A stretch of DNA of 64,000 nt from Bacteroidales bacterium (GTDB lineage: Bacteria > Bacteroidota > Bacteroidia > Bacteroidales > UBA3663), in contig JAFSKF010000032.1 in NCBI GenBank assembly GCA_017449065.1, positions 1 through 64,000 of the forward strand, in the 5' to 3' direction. The notes beneath the pieces are model-generated. The model ran no database searches. It had not been told where the DNA came from and saw nothing but the letters and a program-made list of their open reading frames with translations. Made by a program: the position numbers and the translations under genes. Below, in pieces: positions 1-10,563 of this stretch; position 1 is the first letter of the stretch, and every line of letters starts with the position of its first letter.

Positions 1-326
1 GCAAGGAGTTCAATGCTCGTACCCAGGATAAGGCCGGCAAGGTACTTCCTGTTGTAATCACCTATTATAGCGATAAGTCGTATGACTTCGTTATTAAGAC
101 TCCTCCGGCTGCTGTACAGTTGCTCGAAGCCGCTAAGGCTAAGAAGGGTTCTGGTGAACCTAACCGCAAGAAGGTTGCTGAGGTAACTTGGGATCAAGTT
201 AAGGCTATTGCCGAAGACAAGATGCCAGATCTTAACTGCTTTACTTTGAGTTCCGCTATGTCGCTCGTTGCAGGTACTGCACGCAGCATGGGTATCACCA
301 TTAAGGGTGAGAAGCCTGAACTTTAA
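1..326 (+). CDS. rplK: 50S ribosomal protein L11, 3' part
   Basis: The frame is open from base 3 and gives the last 107 residues of L11; the N-terminal part lies outside the window. L11 binds the GTPase-associated centre of 23S rRNA and takes part in elongation factor and stringent factor function. The C-terminal rRNA-binding region is clear, with the stretches [20 protein letters not shown] and [10 protein letters not shown]. It is followed 20 bp later by rplA, the usual order in bacterial ribosomal/RNA polymerase operons. Identification is certain; only the missing 5' end limits the entry. Confidence 0.97.
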   Translation, partial: KEFNARTQDKAGKVLPVVITYYSDKSYDFVIKTPPAAVQLLEAAKAKKGSGEPNRKKVAEVTWDQVKAIAEDKMPDLNCFTLSSAMSLVAGTARSMGITIKGEKPEL

Positions 327-346
327 TCCTAAACTTCAAACTAACA

Positions 347-1042
347 ATGGCAAAACTTACTAAGAATCAGAAGGCCGCCGCTGCTAAGATTGAAGCAGGT
401 AAGGCTTATACTCTCGCCGAGGCATCAGCACTCGTAAAGGAGATTACTTTTACAAAGTTCGACGCTTCTGTCGATATCGATATTCGTTTGGGTGTTGACC
501 CACGTAAGGCAAATCAGATGGTACGTGGTACCGTATCTTTGCCAAATGGCACAGGTAAGACTGTTCGTGTTCTTGCTATCTGCCAGGGTAAGGATGCTGA
601 AGCTGCTTTGGCTGCCGGTGCTGACTATGCCGGTGCTGACGAGTATTTGGAGAAGATTAAGGGTGGTTGGACTGATATTGATGTTATTATCACCCAGCCT
701 GCATTCATGGGTAAATTGGGTCCTTTGGGTCGTGTACTCGGTCCTCGTGGTCTCATGCCAAACCCCAAGTCTGGTACTGTTACAATGGACGTAGCCAAGG
801 CTGTTAAGGAGGTTAAGCAGGGTAAGATCGATTTCAAGGTTGACAAGGGTGGTATTGTACATACTTCTATCGGTAAGGTTTCATTCTCTCCTGAAGCAAT
901 CAGTCAGAATGCTAAGGAGTTTATCCAGACCATCATCAAGCTGAAGCCTGCAACTGCTAAGGGTACTTATATCAAGAGTATTTTCCTTTCGAGCACTATG
1001 AGCGCCGGCATCAAGATCGACACCAAGTCTATCGAAGCATAA
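347..1042 (+). CDS. rplA: 50S ribosomal protein L1
   Basis: This 231-residue protein is full length for L1, which binds 23S rRNA at the mobile L1 stalk and helps release deacylated tRNA. The family signature is visible as [20 protein letters not shown] near residues 124-143, followed by the GTVT and [11 protein letters not shown] segments. The ATG at 347 follows rplK by 20 bp, and rplJ begins 12 bp after the stop, so the three genes form one operon. No strong Shine-Dalgarno sequence precedes it, as is common in Bacteroidetes. L1 is a translational autorepressor of its operon in other bacteria; no such site was identified here. Confidence 0.98.
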   Translation: MAKLTKNQKAAAAKIEAGKAYTLAEASALVKEITFTKFDASVDIDIRLGVDPRKANQMVRGTVSLPNGTGKTVRVLAICQGKDAEAALAAGADYAGADEYLEKIKGGWTDIDVIITQPAFMGKLGPLGRVLGPRGLMPNPKSGTVTMDVAKAVKEVKQGKIDFKVDKGGIVHTSIGKVSFSPEAISQNAKEFIQTIIKLKPATAKGTYIKSIFLSSTMSAGIKIDTKSIEA

Positions 1043-1054
1043 AATTAAGTCAAT

Positions 1055-1576
1055 ATGAAGAAAGAAGATAAAGTCCTCAATATCGAGAAGCTCGAGGGTC
1101 TCCTTGGCGAGTATGCTCACTTCTATGTTACCGACATCGCAGGCTTGAATGCCGAGGCTACCAGTTCACTTCGTCGTAAGTGTTTTGGTAAGGAGGTGAA
1201 GCTTGTAATGGTAAAGAACCACTTGTTCCGTAAGGCACTTGAGAAGAAGGGCATTGATTACAGCCAGATCACCGATGCCTTCAAGGGTACCAGTGCTATT
1301 ATGTTTGCCAATACGGGCAACGTACCAGCCAAGTTGATCAATGAGGTAAATGGTCCGAAGGATCAGATTGTCAAGCTGAAGGCTGCTTATGTAGAAGAGT
1401 GCTTCTATGGTGCAGATTCTCTTGAGGCTCTTGTTGCTGTTAAGAGCAAGAACGAGCTCATCGCAGACGTTATCGCTCTGTTGCAGTCACCAGCCAAGAA
1501 CGTTATTTCTGCATTGCAGAGTGGCGGCAATACCATCCATGGTGTGCTTAAGACCTTGGGTGAGCGTCCTGAATAA
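1055..1576 (+). CDS. rplJ: 50S ribosomal protein L10
   Basis: The 173-residue product matches L10, the stalk base protein that anchors L7/L12 dimers to 23S rRNA. The N-terminal rRNA-binding domain has the typical LRRKCFGKEVKLVMVKNHLFRKAL segment, of which KLVMVKNHLFRKAL is the most telling part. The C-terminal helix that carries L7/L12 follows. It lies between rplA and rplL in the expected order. The 106-bp AT-rich spacer before rplL is longer than the other gaps in the operon and could carry stalk-protein autoregulation, but no defined structure was recognised in it. Confidence 0.97.
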   Translation: MKKEDKVLNIEKLEGLLGEYAHFYVTDIAGLNAEATSSLRRKCFGKEVKLVMVKNHLFRKALEKKGIDYSQITDAFKGTSAIMFANTGNVPAKLINEVNGPKDQIVKLKAAYVEECFYGADSLEALVAVKSKNELIADVIALLQSPAKNVISALQSGGNTIHGVLKTLGERPE

Positions 1577-1682
1577 GACGCAAATGCTGGATTATTCCGA
1601 ATATAAATTGAGAGTGGGGTAATTTGGCAGTAACAAAATCAAATATTAAAAATCAAAATAATAATTTAAAAATTTTACAATT

Positions 1683-2060
1683 ATGGCAGATTTGAAAGTT
1701 CTCGCAGAAGAGTTAGTAAACCTTACTGTTAAGGAAGTTAATGAACTCGCAACCATCCTGAAGGATGAGTATGGTATTGAGCCAGCTGCTGCAGCTGTTG
1801 CTGTTGCAGGTCCTGCTGCTGGTGCTGCTGCTCCAGCTGTTGAAGAGAAGACTAACTTCGATGTTGTCCTCGTTGAGGCTGGCGCCGCTAAGTTGGGCGT
1901 TGTTAAGGCCGTTAAGGAGGCTTGTGGTCTTGGTTTGAAGGAAGCTAAGGATCTCGTTGACGCTGCTCCAAGCACCGTTAAGGAGGGTCTTCCAAAGGCT
2001 GAGGCTGAGGCTCTCAAGAAGACTCTTGAGGACGCTGGCGCTAAGGTTGAGCTTAAGTAA
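1683..2060 (+). CDS. rplL: 50S ribosomal protein L7/L12
   Basis: This 125-residue acidic protein is the multicopy stalk protein that recruits translation GTPases. The N-terminal dimerisation domain ([20 protein letters not shown]) is followed by an Ala/Pro/Gly-rich hinge around residues 36-55. The C-terminal factor-binding domain contains [20 protein letters not shown]. Size and order are normal. A strong hairpin with a T-tract lies 25 bp after the stop, between this gene and rpoB, and would reduce transcription of the polymerase genes relative to the ribosomal genes. Confidence 0.98.
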   Translation: MADLKVLAEELVNLTVKEVNELATILKDEYGIEPAAAAVAVAGPAAGAAAPAVEEKTNFDVVLVEAGAAKLGVVKAVKEACGLGLKEAKDLVDAAPSTVKEGLPKAEAEALKKTLEDAGAKVELK

Positions 2061-2084
2061 TCTTACCAGTATTAACTGGTCAAC

Positions 2085-2121
2085 AGGTTTAGATTCCCCA
2101 TACGGGGGTCTAAACCTTTTT
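2085..2121 (+). terminator. Hairpin with T-tract between rplL and rpoB (attenuator candidate)
   Basis: The arm AGGTTTAGA (2085-2093) pairs perfectly with TCTAAACCT (2109-2117), and an inner CCCC (2096-2099) pairs with GGGG. Five T residues follow at 2117-2121. This is a good intrinsic terminator shape inside the rpl-rpo operon. In other bacteria the rplL-rpoBC spacer holds a partial terminator, so partial read-through is the likely role here. A second, looser inverted pair, TCTGCTG near 2128 and CAGCAGA near 2168, lies further downstream. Confidence 0.8.
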
Positions 2122-2298
2122 AATCCATCTGCTGTAGGGATTCCTTCAAGCGTAGTCGGTATTCCGTCAGCAGATTTTATCAGAGAAAGGGCACTTTTTA
2201 CATGTCCTTTTTCGTCGTGTCTGGAGGTTCTATATTTTGAAAAAAAGTTTCGATTTTTGTAATCTCCAAATCACAAAACTAACGGAAAAATATTTTAA

Positions 2299-5200
2299 AT
2301 GTCTAAAACCGTTTCTGGAAATATGAAGCCAAGAGTAAGCTTTGCTTCGATTAAGAGTCCGCTGCAGTACCCCGACTTTTTGGATATTCAGTTGAAGTCG
2401 TTCCGCGACTTCCTGCAGCTTGACACACCGCCGGAGGAGCGTAAGCAGGAAGGTCTTTACAAGGTGTTTGCCGAGAACTTTCCTATCTACGACACTCGTA
2501 ACAACTATCAACTTGAGTTTCTGGATTATTTTGTTGATCCTCCGCGTTACTCTATCGAAGAGTGTCTTCTCCGTGGTCTCACGTACAATGTACCGTTGAA
2601 GGCCAAGTTGAAACTTTCGTGCACCGATCCCGATCATGAGGATTTCCACACCAAGGTGACAGATGTCTATCTTGGCCAGATTCCTTATATGACCCCTCAG
2701 GGTACCTTTGTCATCAATGGTGCTGAGCGAGTTGTGGTGTCGCAGTTGCATCGTTCACCTGGTGTCTTTTTTGGACAGAGTCTGCACTCCAATGGTACCA
2801 AGTTGTACTCGGCTCGTATTATTCCATTCAAGGGCAGTTGGATCGAGTTTGCTACCGACATCAACAATGTCATGTATGCCTACATCGATCGTAAAAAGAA
2901 ATTACCAGTAACCACTCTTCTCCGTGCTATCGGATTCGAGAGCGATAAGGATATTCTGGAGATCTTCAAATTGGCAGAGTCCGTGGAAGTTAATCCAGAT
3001 ACTATTCAGAACTATAAGGGACGCAAGTTGGCAGCTCGTGTATTGAAGTCATGGACAGAGGATTTCGTAGATGAGGATACAGGAGAAGTTGTAACCATCG
3101 AGCGTAACCAGATTCTGGTGGATCGCGAGAAAGAGTTGGACGACAACAATATTGAGGCAATTCTCAATTCGGGTACCGAAACCATCCTGTTGCAGCGTGA
3201 GGAAGCCCGTCTTGACGATTATGCTATCATCTACAACACATTGCAGAAAGACCCGAGCAACTCAGAGAAAGAGGCAGTGATTTACCTCTATCGTCAGTTG
3301 CGTAATGCAGAACCTGCAGACGACACATCTGCTCGTGAAGTGGTTCAGAACCTATTCTTCTCAGAGAAACGTTATGATCTTGGAGAGGTAGGTCGTTATC
3401 GAATCAACAAGAAGTTCGGTTTGAACATCAATCCTGAGACTCGTGTTCTTACGAAGGAAGATATCATTTCTATTATTCGCTATCTGATCCAGTTGATCAA
3501 CAACCGCGAGGATGTTGACGATATCGATCACTTGTCAAACCGTCGTGTGCGTACCGTAGGCGAGCAGTTGTACAACCAGTTCGCTATCGGTCTGGCCCGA
3601 ATGAGCCGTACTATCCGTGAGCGTATGAATGTACGTGACAACGAAGATTTCAGTCCGGTGGATCTGATTAATGCCAAGACCATTTCGAGTGTAATCAACT
3701 CCTACTTTGGCACCAACGCGTTGAGCCAGTTCATGGATCAGACCAACCCATTGGCAGAAATCACGCATAAGCGTCGTATGTCAGCCTTGGGTCCTGGCGG
3801 TCTGTCGCGAGAGCGTGCAGGTTTCGAGGTTCGAGACGTACACTATACTCACTATGGACGTCTGTGCCCGATCGAGTCTCCGGAAGGTCCGAACATCGGT
3901 TTGATTTCTTCAATGTGCGTATTTGCTAAGGTGAATGATCTTGGTTTCATCGAGACTCCATATCGTACTGTGACAGATGGTCAGGTCGATTTGACTGATG
4001 CCGGTGTGCATTGGATGAGTGCAGAGGAAGAAGAAGGCAAGAAGATTGCTCAAAGTACTGCACCGATGGACAACAAGGGTCGCTTCACCGAAAAGAACGT
4101 AATCGTTCGCGAAGGAGCTGACTTCCCGGTAGTGGCTCCAACTGAAGTTGATTTGATTGACGTTGCTCCAAACCAGATTGCTTCAATTGCCGCAGCATTG
4201 ATTCCGTTCCTTGAGAACGATGATGCTCACCGTGCGTTGATGGGATCGAACATGATGCGTCAGGCAGTACCTCTTATGACCTGTGAAGCTCCTATTGTCG
4301 GTACTGGTATTGAGGCTCAGTTAGTTCGCGACAGCCGTACACAGATTATTGCCGAGGGCGATGGTGTCGTAGAGTTTGTCGATGCAACTGTTATTCGTGT
4401 CCGCTATAATCGTACTGAAGAAGAGGAGTTCTGCTCTTTCGAAGACAGCGTAAAAGAGTATCATTTGCCAAAGTGGCGTAAGACCAATCAGTCAACTACT
4501 TACGATTTGCAGCCGGCTTGTGTAAAGGGACAGAAGATCCATAAGGGTGATATCCTTTCCAAGGGATATTCGACTGAGCAGGGTGAGTTGGCAATCGGTA
4601 AGAATCTGAAGGTGGCATACATGCCGTGGAAGGGTTACAATTACGAGGATGCTATCGTGCTTAGCGAGCGTGTTGTACGCGAGGATATTCTTACCTCGGT
4701 TCACGTTGACGAATATACCCTCGAAGTTCGCGAAACCAAGCGCGGTTTGGAAGAGTTGACTTCCGACATCCCGAATGTCAGCGAGGACGCAACCAAGGAT
4801 CTCGACGAACGTGGTATTGTTCGCATCGGTGCATTGATTGAGCCGGGTGACATCATGATTGGTAAGATTACACCTAAGGGCGAGTCTGATCCTACTCCTG
4901 AAGAGAAACTGCTTCGTGCCATCTTCGGTGATAAGGCTGGTGATGTAAAGGATGCTTCCTTGAAAGCCAATCCGTCGCTTCATGGCGTAGTTATCGACAC
5001 TGCACTCTACAGCCGTTCCGTTAAGGATCGTGCTGCCCGTCGAGCAGAGCGAGCTCAGATGCCATTGCTTGAGCAGGATTACCAGGATCGTCAGGATGCC
5101 CTCTTGAACAAGTTGGTTGAAAAACTGTTGATTCTCACCGAAGGCAAGGTGTCTGCAGGTGTAAAGGATTTCATGGATATTGACGTGGTAGCCAAGGGCC

Positions 5201-6120
5201 AGCATTTCACTGCAGACGTTCTCAAAAACATCGATTATCGCAGCGTAATGGTCAGCAAGTGGACGAACGATGATCATGCCAATGAGTTGATCAAGAACAC
5301 CATCATGAACTTCCTGCATCTCTCGAAAGAGATAGGAGCAGAACTGAGCCGCAAGAAGTTTGATCTTTCAATCGGTGATGATCTGCCGACAGGTATCATT
5401 AAGTTGGCCAAGGTCTATATTGCCAAGAAGCGTAAGATTGGCGTAGGTGATAAGATGGCCGGTCGTCACGGTAATAAGGGTATCGTATCGAAGGTAGTTC
5501 GCGACGAAGATATGCCGTTCACAGCTGATGGACGTCCGGTTGACTTGGTTCTGAACCCGCTGGGTGTACCTTCCCGAATGAACCTTGGTCAGATTTTCGA
5601 GGCCGTTTTGGGTTGGGCAGGACGCGAGTTAGGCGAGAAGTTCTCAACACCTATTTTCGATGGTGCTACACTCGATGACCTCAATGCTTGGACAGACAAG
5701 GCTGGTCTGCCACGTTATGGTAAGACCCAATTGTATGATGGAGGAACTGGTGAGCCGTTCGATCAGATGGCAACCGTAGGTGTCACTTATATGCTGAAGC
5801 TCGGCCACATGGTTGAAGATAAGATGCATGCACGTTCCATCGGTCCATACTCACTCATTACACAGCAGCCTTTGGGCGGTAAGGCGCAGTTCGGTGGACA
5901 GCGATTCGGAGAAATGGAGGTTTGGGCGCTCGAAGCATTCGGTGCATCTCATGTCCTTCAGGAAATTCTGACCGTCAAGTCCGATGACGTTGTAGGTCGT
6001 GCCAAGACTTACGAAGCTATCGTCAAGGGTGATAATATGCCAACTCCAGGCCTGCCAGAGTCATTGAATGTGCTCTTGCACGAACTCCGTGGTCTGGGTC
6101 TCAGCATCAAGTTTGAATAA
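2299..6120 (+). CDS. rpoB: DNA-directed RNA polymerase subunit beta
   Basis: The 1273-residue beta subunit forms one side of the polymerase active-site cleft and carries the rifampicin pocket. Recognisable segments include [20 protein letters not shown] and [20 protein letters not shown] in the rifampicin/fork region. [14 protein letters not shown] and the C-terminal [20 protein letters not shown] are also present. Length is normal for Bacteroidetes. The ATG at 2299 was chosen because the conserved N-terminus ([21 protein letters not shown]) begins soon after it. rpoC follows after 58 bp in the same operon. No rifampicin-resistance change was assessed. Confidence 0.98.
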   Translation: MSKTVSGNMKPRVSFASIKSPLQYPDFLDIQLKSFRDFLQLDTPPEERKQEGLYKVFAENFPIYDTRNNYQLEFLDYFVDPPRYSIEECLLRGLTYNVPLKAKLKLSCTDPDHEDFHTKVTDVYLGQIPYMTPQGTFVINGAERVVVSQLHRSPGVFFGQSLHSNGTKLYSARIIPFKGSWIEFATDINNVMYAYIDRKKKLPVTTLLRAIGFESDKDILEIFKLAESVEVNPDTIQNYKGRKLAARVLKSWTEDFVDEDTGEVVTIERNQILVDREKELDDNNIEAILNSGTETILLQREEARLDDYAIIYNTLQKDPSNSEKEAVIYLYRQLRNAEPADDTSAREVVQNLFFSEKRYDLGEVGRYRINKKFGLNINPETRVLTKEDIISIIRYLIQLINNREDVDDIDHLSNRRVRTVGEQLYNQFAIGLARMSRTIRERMNVRDNEDFSPVDLINAKTISSVINSYFGTNALSQFMDQTNPLAEITHKRRMSALGPGGLSRERAGFEVRDVHYTHYGRLCPIESPEGPNIGLISSMCVFAKVNDLGFIETPYRTVTDGQVDLTDAGVHWMSAEEEEGKKIAQSTAPMDNKGRFTEKNVIVREGADFPVVAPTEVDLIDVAPNQIASIAAALIPFLENDDAHRALMGSNMMRQAVPLMTCEAPIVGTGIEAQLVRDSRTQIIAEGDGVVEFVDATVIRVRYNRTEEEEFCSFEDSVKEYHLPKWRKTNQSTTYDLQPACVKGQKIHKGDILSKGYSTEQGELAIGKNLKVAYMPWKGYNYEDAIVLSERVVREDILTSVHVDEYTLEVRETKRGLEELTSDIPNVSEDATKDLDERGIVRIGALIEPGDIMIGKITPKGESDPTPEEKLLRAIFGDKAGDVKDASLKANPSLHGVVIDTALYSRSVKDRAARRAERAQMPLLEQDYQDRQDALLNKLVEKLLILTEGKVSAGVKDFMDIDVVAKGQHFTADVLKNIDYRSVMVSKWTNDDHANELIKNTIMNFLHLSKEIGAELSRKKFDLSIGDDLPTGIIKLAKVYIAKKRKIGVGDKMAGRHGNKGIVSKVVRDEDMPFTADGRPVDLVLNPLGVPSRMNLGQIFEAVLGWAGRELGEKFSTPIFDGATLDDLNAWTDKAGLPRYGKTQLYDGGTGEPFDQMATVGVTYMLKLGHMVEDKMHARSIGPYSLITQQPLGGKAQFGGQRFGEMEVWALEAFGASHVLQEILTVKSDDVVGRAKTYEAIVKGDNMPTPGLPESLNVLLHELRGLGLSIKFE

Positions 6121-6178
6121 GTTAACGGGTGAATCCGAATTAACTTTTCACTGTTAACTTTTAATTTCAAAAAAGACT

Positions 6179-9100
6179 ATGGCTTTTAGAAAAGAAAATA
6201 ACAATAAGAAGTTCAGCTTTACTAAGATCAACATCGGTCTGGCTTCACCTGAAGAGATTAAGGAAAACTCTCATGGTGAGGTGCTGAAGCCTGAGACAAT
6301 TAACTACCGCACATACAAGCCTGAGCGTGACGGTCTCTTCTGCGAGCGCATCTTCGGTCCTGTAAAGGATTACGAGTGCCATTGCGGCAAGTACAAACGC
6401 ATCCGTTATAAGGGCATTGTCTGCGATCGATGCGGAGTTGAGGTTACCGAGAAGAAGGTTCGTCGCGAGCGTTGTGGACACATCGAACTGGTGGTACCAG
6501 TAGCTCACATCTGGTATTTCCGTTCATTGCCAAACAAGATCGGTTACCTGTTGGGTATGCCAACCAAGAAACTCGACTCAGTAATCTATTACGAGCGTTA
6601 CGTGGTTCTTCAGCCAGGTTACCTTGAGAAGGCAGAAGGTGTACAGAAACTCGATACCTTGTCTGAGGACGAGTACATGGATCTGCTTGAAAAGATTCCG
6701 GAGAAATATCGCAATCTGCCTGATGATGATCCGAACAAGTTTGTCGCCAAGATGGGTGCAGAAGCCATCCTTCAGCTGTTGCAGGAAGTTGACCTCGACT
6801 CTTTGGCTTATGAGCTTCGTGACCGTGCTAACCAGGACGGTAGCGTACAGCGTAAGACTGAGGCGTTGAAGCGTTTGCAGGTCGTAGAGGCTTTCCGCGC
6901 TTCTAAGGACCGCAACAAGCCAGAGTGGATGATCATCAAGATTCTTCCTGTCATTCCACCGGAGATTCGTCCTTTGGTTCCGCTGGATGGTGGCCGATTC
7001 GCAACCAGTGATGTCAACGACCTCTATCGTCGCGTTATCATTCGTAACAATCGTTTGAAGCGACTGATTGAGATTAAGGCACCTGAGGTGATTCTTCGCA
7101 ACGAGAAGCGTATGCTTCAGGAGGCAGTTGATAGCCTCTTCGATAACTCACGCAAGTCGAGTGCAGTCAAGAGCGAAGCAAATCGTCCGTTAAAGTCACT
7201 TAGCGACTCCCTCAAGGGTAAGCAGGGACGTTTCCGCCAGAATTTGCTCGGTAAGCGTGTCGATTATTCAGCACGTTCCGTAATTGTTGTCGGTCCAGAG
7301 TTGAAGATGAACGAGTGCGGTCTGCCAAAGCTGATGGCTGCAGAATTGTACAAACCATTCATCATCCGCAAGCTCATCGAACGTGGCATCGTCAAGACCG
7401 TTAAGTCCGCTAAGAAGATTGTCGATAAGCGCGATCCTGTGGTTTACGACATTCTGGAATATGTCATGAAGGGTCACCCGGTACTCTTGAACCGTGCACC
7501 AACACTGCACCGTTTGGGTATTCAGGCTTTCCAGCCTCGCATGATCGAGGGTAAGGCCATTCAGTTGCACCCACTGGCATGTACTGCATTCAATGCCGAC
7601 TTCGATGGTGACCAGATGGCCGTGCACCTTCCATTAGGAAACGCAGCCATTTTGGAAGCGCAGATCCTGATGTTGGGTTCGCACAACATTCTGAACCCTG
7701 CCAATGGTGCGCCAATCACCGTTCCTTCGCAGGACATGGTATTGGGTCTGTACTATATCACCAAGCTTCGTGAGCACGATAAGGGCGAAGGATTGACTTT
7801 CTACGGACCGGAAGAGGCCATGATTGCCTACAACGAAGGCAAGTGTTCTATGCAGGCCAAGATCAAGTGTATTGTCGAGGATGTGGATCCGGAGAACAAC
7901 AATCGTCCGATCAAGCACCTTGTAGAAACTTCCGTCGGACGTTTGATCTTCAACGAGAAGGTACCTTCGAAGGTAGGATATGTGAACACCGTAATCACCA
8001 AGAAGTCGTTGCGTGAGGTTATTACTAACGTCATTAAATATTGCGGTATTCCACGCACAGCCGACTTCCTCGACGATGTGAAGAATCTGGGCTACTATGA
8101 GTCCTTCCGTGCAGGTCTGTCGTTCAACTTGGGCGATGTGCTTGTTCCTGCTGAGAAGCCAGCCATCATCAAGAAGGGTGATGACGAAGTAGAGGCCATT
8201 ATGGACGATTACAACAACGGTTGGATTACCGACAAAGAGCGTTACAACAAAGTGGTCGATGTCTGGTCGGGTATCAACAACGAGTTGTCAGGCGTTCTGA
8301 TGAAGCAGTTCAAGGAAGCTGAGCAGGGCTTCAATGCCATCTTCATGATGATGGACTCTGGTGCCCGTGGTTCTAAGGATCAGATTGCACAGCTTTCCGG
8401 TATGCGTGGTCTGATGGCTAAGCCTCAGAAGGCGGGTGCTGAAGGTGCACAGATCATCGAGAACCCGATTAAGGCAAACTTCAAGGAAGGTATGTCAGCA
8501 CTCGAATACTTCATTTCTACGCACGGTGCCCGTAAGGGTCTTGCCGATACGGCGTTGAAGACTGCAGATGCCGGTTACCTGACACGTCGTTTGGTCGATG
8601 TTGCTCACGATGTGATTATCCGTGAGGAAGATTGCGGAACCTTGCGAGGCCTGGTATGCACCGAATTGAAGAACAATGATGAGGTTATCGCGACCTTGAA
8701 GGAGCGTATCCTCGGACGTGTTTCGGTTCACGATATCATTCACCCGATTACCGGTGATCTGATTATTGCAGCAGGCGAGGAGATTACCGAGCGCATTGCT
8801 GACATCATCGAAGAGTCGCCAATCGAGCAAGTTGAGATCCGCTCTGTACTCACTTGCGAATCCAAGCATGGTGTTTGTGCCAAGTGCTATGGTCGCAACC
8901 TCTCAACCAACCGTATGGTACAGAAGGGTGAGGCTGTCGGTGTAATCGCCGCCCAGTCAATCGGTGAGCCTGGTACGCAGTTGACACTTCGTACCTTCCA
9001 TGCCGGTGGTATTGCTTCGAATGCAGTGGCAGTTTCCAACTTGAAGGCCGGTTACGATGGTAACCTGATTATCGAAGAACTCCGTACCATCGATGCTCCA

Positions 9101-10468
9101 CAGGAAGACGGTTCAGTCGAGAAGATCGTAGTAAGCCGTATGACCGAAATGCGTATCGAAGATCCGAATACCGGTATGACATTGGCTCAGGCCAACATCG
9201 GTTACGGTTCAACCCTGTTCCTCGAGAATGGTGCTAAAGTCAAGAAAGGCGATGTCATCGCTGAGTGGGACCCATTCAATGCCGTTATCGTAGGCGAGCA
9301 GGAAGGTATGATTCAGTTCGAGAACGTTGTGGAAGGCGACACCTATAAAGTAGAAGCTGACGAAGCAACCGGATTGGAAGACAAGATCGTCATCGAGTCG
9401 AAGGATCGTACACGTGCGCCTATGGTACACATTGTTAACGAGGCGGGCGATACCTTGGCATCCTACACCTTGCCAATCGGTGCCCACATCATGGTCAATG
9501 ACAACGAAATGGTAAAACCGGGTGTCATCCTCGTTAAGATTAACCGTACTTCCAGCAAGGCTGGTGATATTACGGGTGGTCTGCCACGTGTTACTGAGCT
9601 CTTCGAGGCACGTAACCCATCGAATCCGGCTATCGTTACCGAGATCGACGGCGAGGTTACCTTCAACCCGCGTCCAAAGCGTGGTAACCGTGAGGTGATC
9701 ATTACCGGCAAGTATGGTGACGAGAAGAAGTATCTCGTTCCGTTGTCACGACAGATTCTGGTTCAGGAACACGACTACGTTCGTGCCGGCAACCCATTGT
9801 GCGACGGTGCTATCACGCCAACCGATATTCTGAATATTCTGGGTCCAACGGCCGTACAGGAGTATATCGTTAATCAGGTTCAGGACGTTTACCGTCTGCA
9901 GGGTGTGAAGATCAACGATAAGCACTTCGAGGTTATTGTACGTCAGATGATGCGTAAGGTGATTGTCAAGAATGCCGGAGATACCCGCTTCTTGGAGTCG
10001 CAGACCGTCGATAAGCTCGACTTTGCAGCTGAGAACGATCGCATCTGGGGCATGAAGTACATCATCAAGTCGGGCGACAGCACCGAGTTGAAGCCTGGCA
10101 TGCTGGTAACTGCACGTCGTTTACGCGACGAGAACTCAATGCTCAAGCGCAAAGATAAGAAACTTGTCGATGCTCGCGATGCACAGCCTGCTACCTGCGA
10201 ACAGTTGCTTCAGGGTATCACCCGTGCCGCATTGGGAACCTCAAGCTTCATGTCGGCAGCTTCCTTCCAGGAAACTACCCGCGTGCTCAACGAGGCTGCT
10301 ATTCTTGGCAAGACCGATTATCTGGAGGGCATGAAGGAGAACGTTATCTGCGGACACCTCATCCCAGCCGGTACCGGTCAGCGTGAATTCAATAATCTTT
10401 TCGTAGGAAGCCGTGAAGAGTTCAATCGCGTATTCACCGCTCCACGCAAAACCCTTGACTTCGATTAA
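6179..10468 (+). CDS. rpoC: DNA-directed RNA polymerase subunit beta'
   Basis: The 1429-residue beta' subunit carries the catalytic magnesium site. The N-terminal zinc-binding cysteines are visible in [20 protein letters not shown]. The catalytic triad lies in [12 protein letters not shown] near residue 475. The second zinc cluster ([19 protein letters not shown]) and the bridge/trigger region ([20 protein letters not shown]) lie near residues 890-940. It is the last gene of the block and is followed by a strong intrinsic terminator 36 bp after the stop. Confidence 0.98.
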   Translation: MAFRKENNNKKFSFTKINIGLASPEEIKENSHGEVLKPETINYRTYKPERDGLFCERIFGPVKDYECHCGKYKRIRYKGIVCDRCGVEVTEKKVRRERCGHIELVVPVAHIWYFRSLPNKIGYLLGMPTKKLDSVIYYERYVVLQPGYLEKAEGVQKLDTLSEDEYMDLLEKIPEKYRNLPDDDPNKFVAKMGAEAILQLLQEVDLDSLAYELRDRANQDGSVQRKTEALKRLQVVEAFRASKDRNKPEWMIIKILPVIPPEIRPLVPLDGGRFATSDVNDLYRRVIIRNNRLKRLIEIKAPEVILRNEKRMLQEAVDSLFDNSRKSSAVKSEANRPLKSLSDSLKGKQGRFRQNLLGKRVDYSARSVIVVGPELKMNECGLPKLMAAELYKPFIIRKLIERGIVKTVKSAKKIVDKRDPVVYDILEYVMKGHPVLLNRAPTLHRLGIQAFQPRMIEGKAIQLHPLACTAFNADFDGDQMAVHLPLGNAAILEAQILMLGSHNILNPANGAPITVPSQDMVLGLYYITKLREHDKGEGLTFYGPEEAMIAYNEGKCSMQAKIKCIVEDVDPENNNRPIKHLVETSVGRLIFNEKVPSKVGYVNTVITKKSLREVITNVIKYCGIPRTADFLDDVKNLGYYESFRAGLSFNLGDVLVPAEKPAIIKKGDDEVEAIMDDYNNGWITDKERYNKVVDVWSGINNELSGVLMKQFKEAEQGFNAIFMMMDSGARGSKDQIAQLSGMRGLMAKPQKAGAEGAQIIENPIKANFKEGMSALEYFISTHGARKGLADTALKTADAGYLTRRLVDVAHDVIIREEDCGTLRGLVCTELKNNDEVIATLKERILGRVSVHDIIHPITGDLIIAAGEEITERIADIIEESPIEQVEIRSVLTCESKHGVCAKCYGRNLSTNRMVQKGEAVGVIAAQSIGEPGTQLTLRTFHAGGIASNAVAVSNLKAGYDGNLIIEELRTIDAPQEDGSVEKIVVSRMTEMRIEDPNTGMTLAQANIGYGSTLFLENGAKVKKGDVIAEWDPFNAVIVGEQEGMIQFENVVEGDTYKVEADEATGLEDKIVIESKDRTRAPMVHIVNEAGDTLASYTLPIGAHIMVNDNEMVKPGVILVKINRTSSKAGDITGGLPRVTELFEARNPSNPAIVTEIDGEVTFNPRPKRGNREVIITGKYGDEKKYLVPLSRQILVQEHDYVRAGNPLCDGAITPTDILNILGPTAVQEYIVNQVQDVYRLQGVKINDKHFEVIVRQMMRKVIVKNAGDTRFLESQTVDKLDFAAENDRIWGMKYIIKSGDSTELKPGMLVTARRLRDENSMLKRKDKKLVDARDAQPATCEQLLQGITRAALGTSSFMSAASFQETTRVLNEAAILGKTDYLEGMKENVICGHLIPAGTGQREFNNLFVGSREEFNRVFTAPRKTLDFD

Positions 10469-10504
10469 AGAAATGATTCTACACAACCTGTGAGGTTGAT
10501 TCCC

Positions 10505-10550
10505 ATAGCCAGTGACTGGAAACGACTCCGGCCACTGGCTATTATTTTTT
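10505..10550 (+). terminator. Intrinsic terminator after rpoC
   Basis: ATAGCCAGTG (10505-10514) pairs perfectly with CACTGGCTAT (10533-10542), the stem continues inward with CTGGA/TCCGG, and a T-rich run follows to 10550. It closes the ribosomal/polymerase operon and separates it from the TonB receptor gene. Confidence 0.92.
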
Positions 10551-10563
10551 AATTCTTATTTTA

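Noticed and set aside
10469-10563. Cobalamin riboswitch for the BtuB-like receptor
   Set aside because: The spacer is only 95 bp, mostly taken up by the rpoC terminator, and no B12-box-like sequence was seen.
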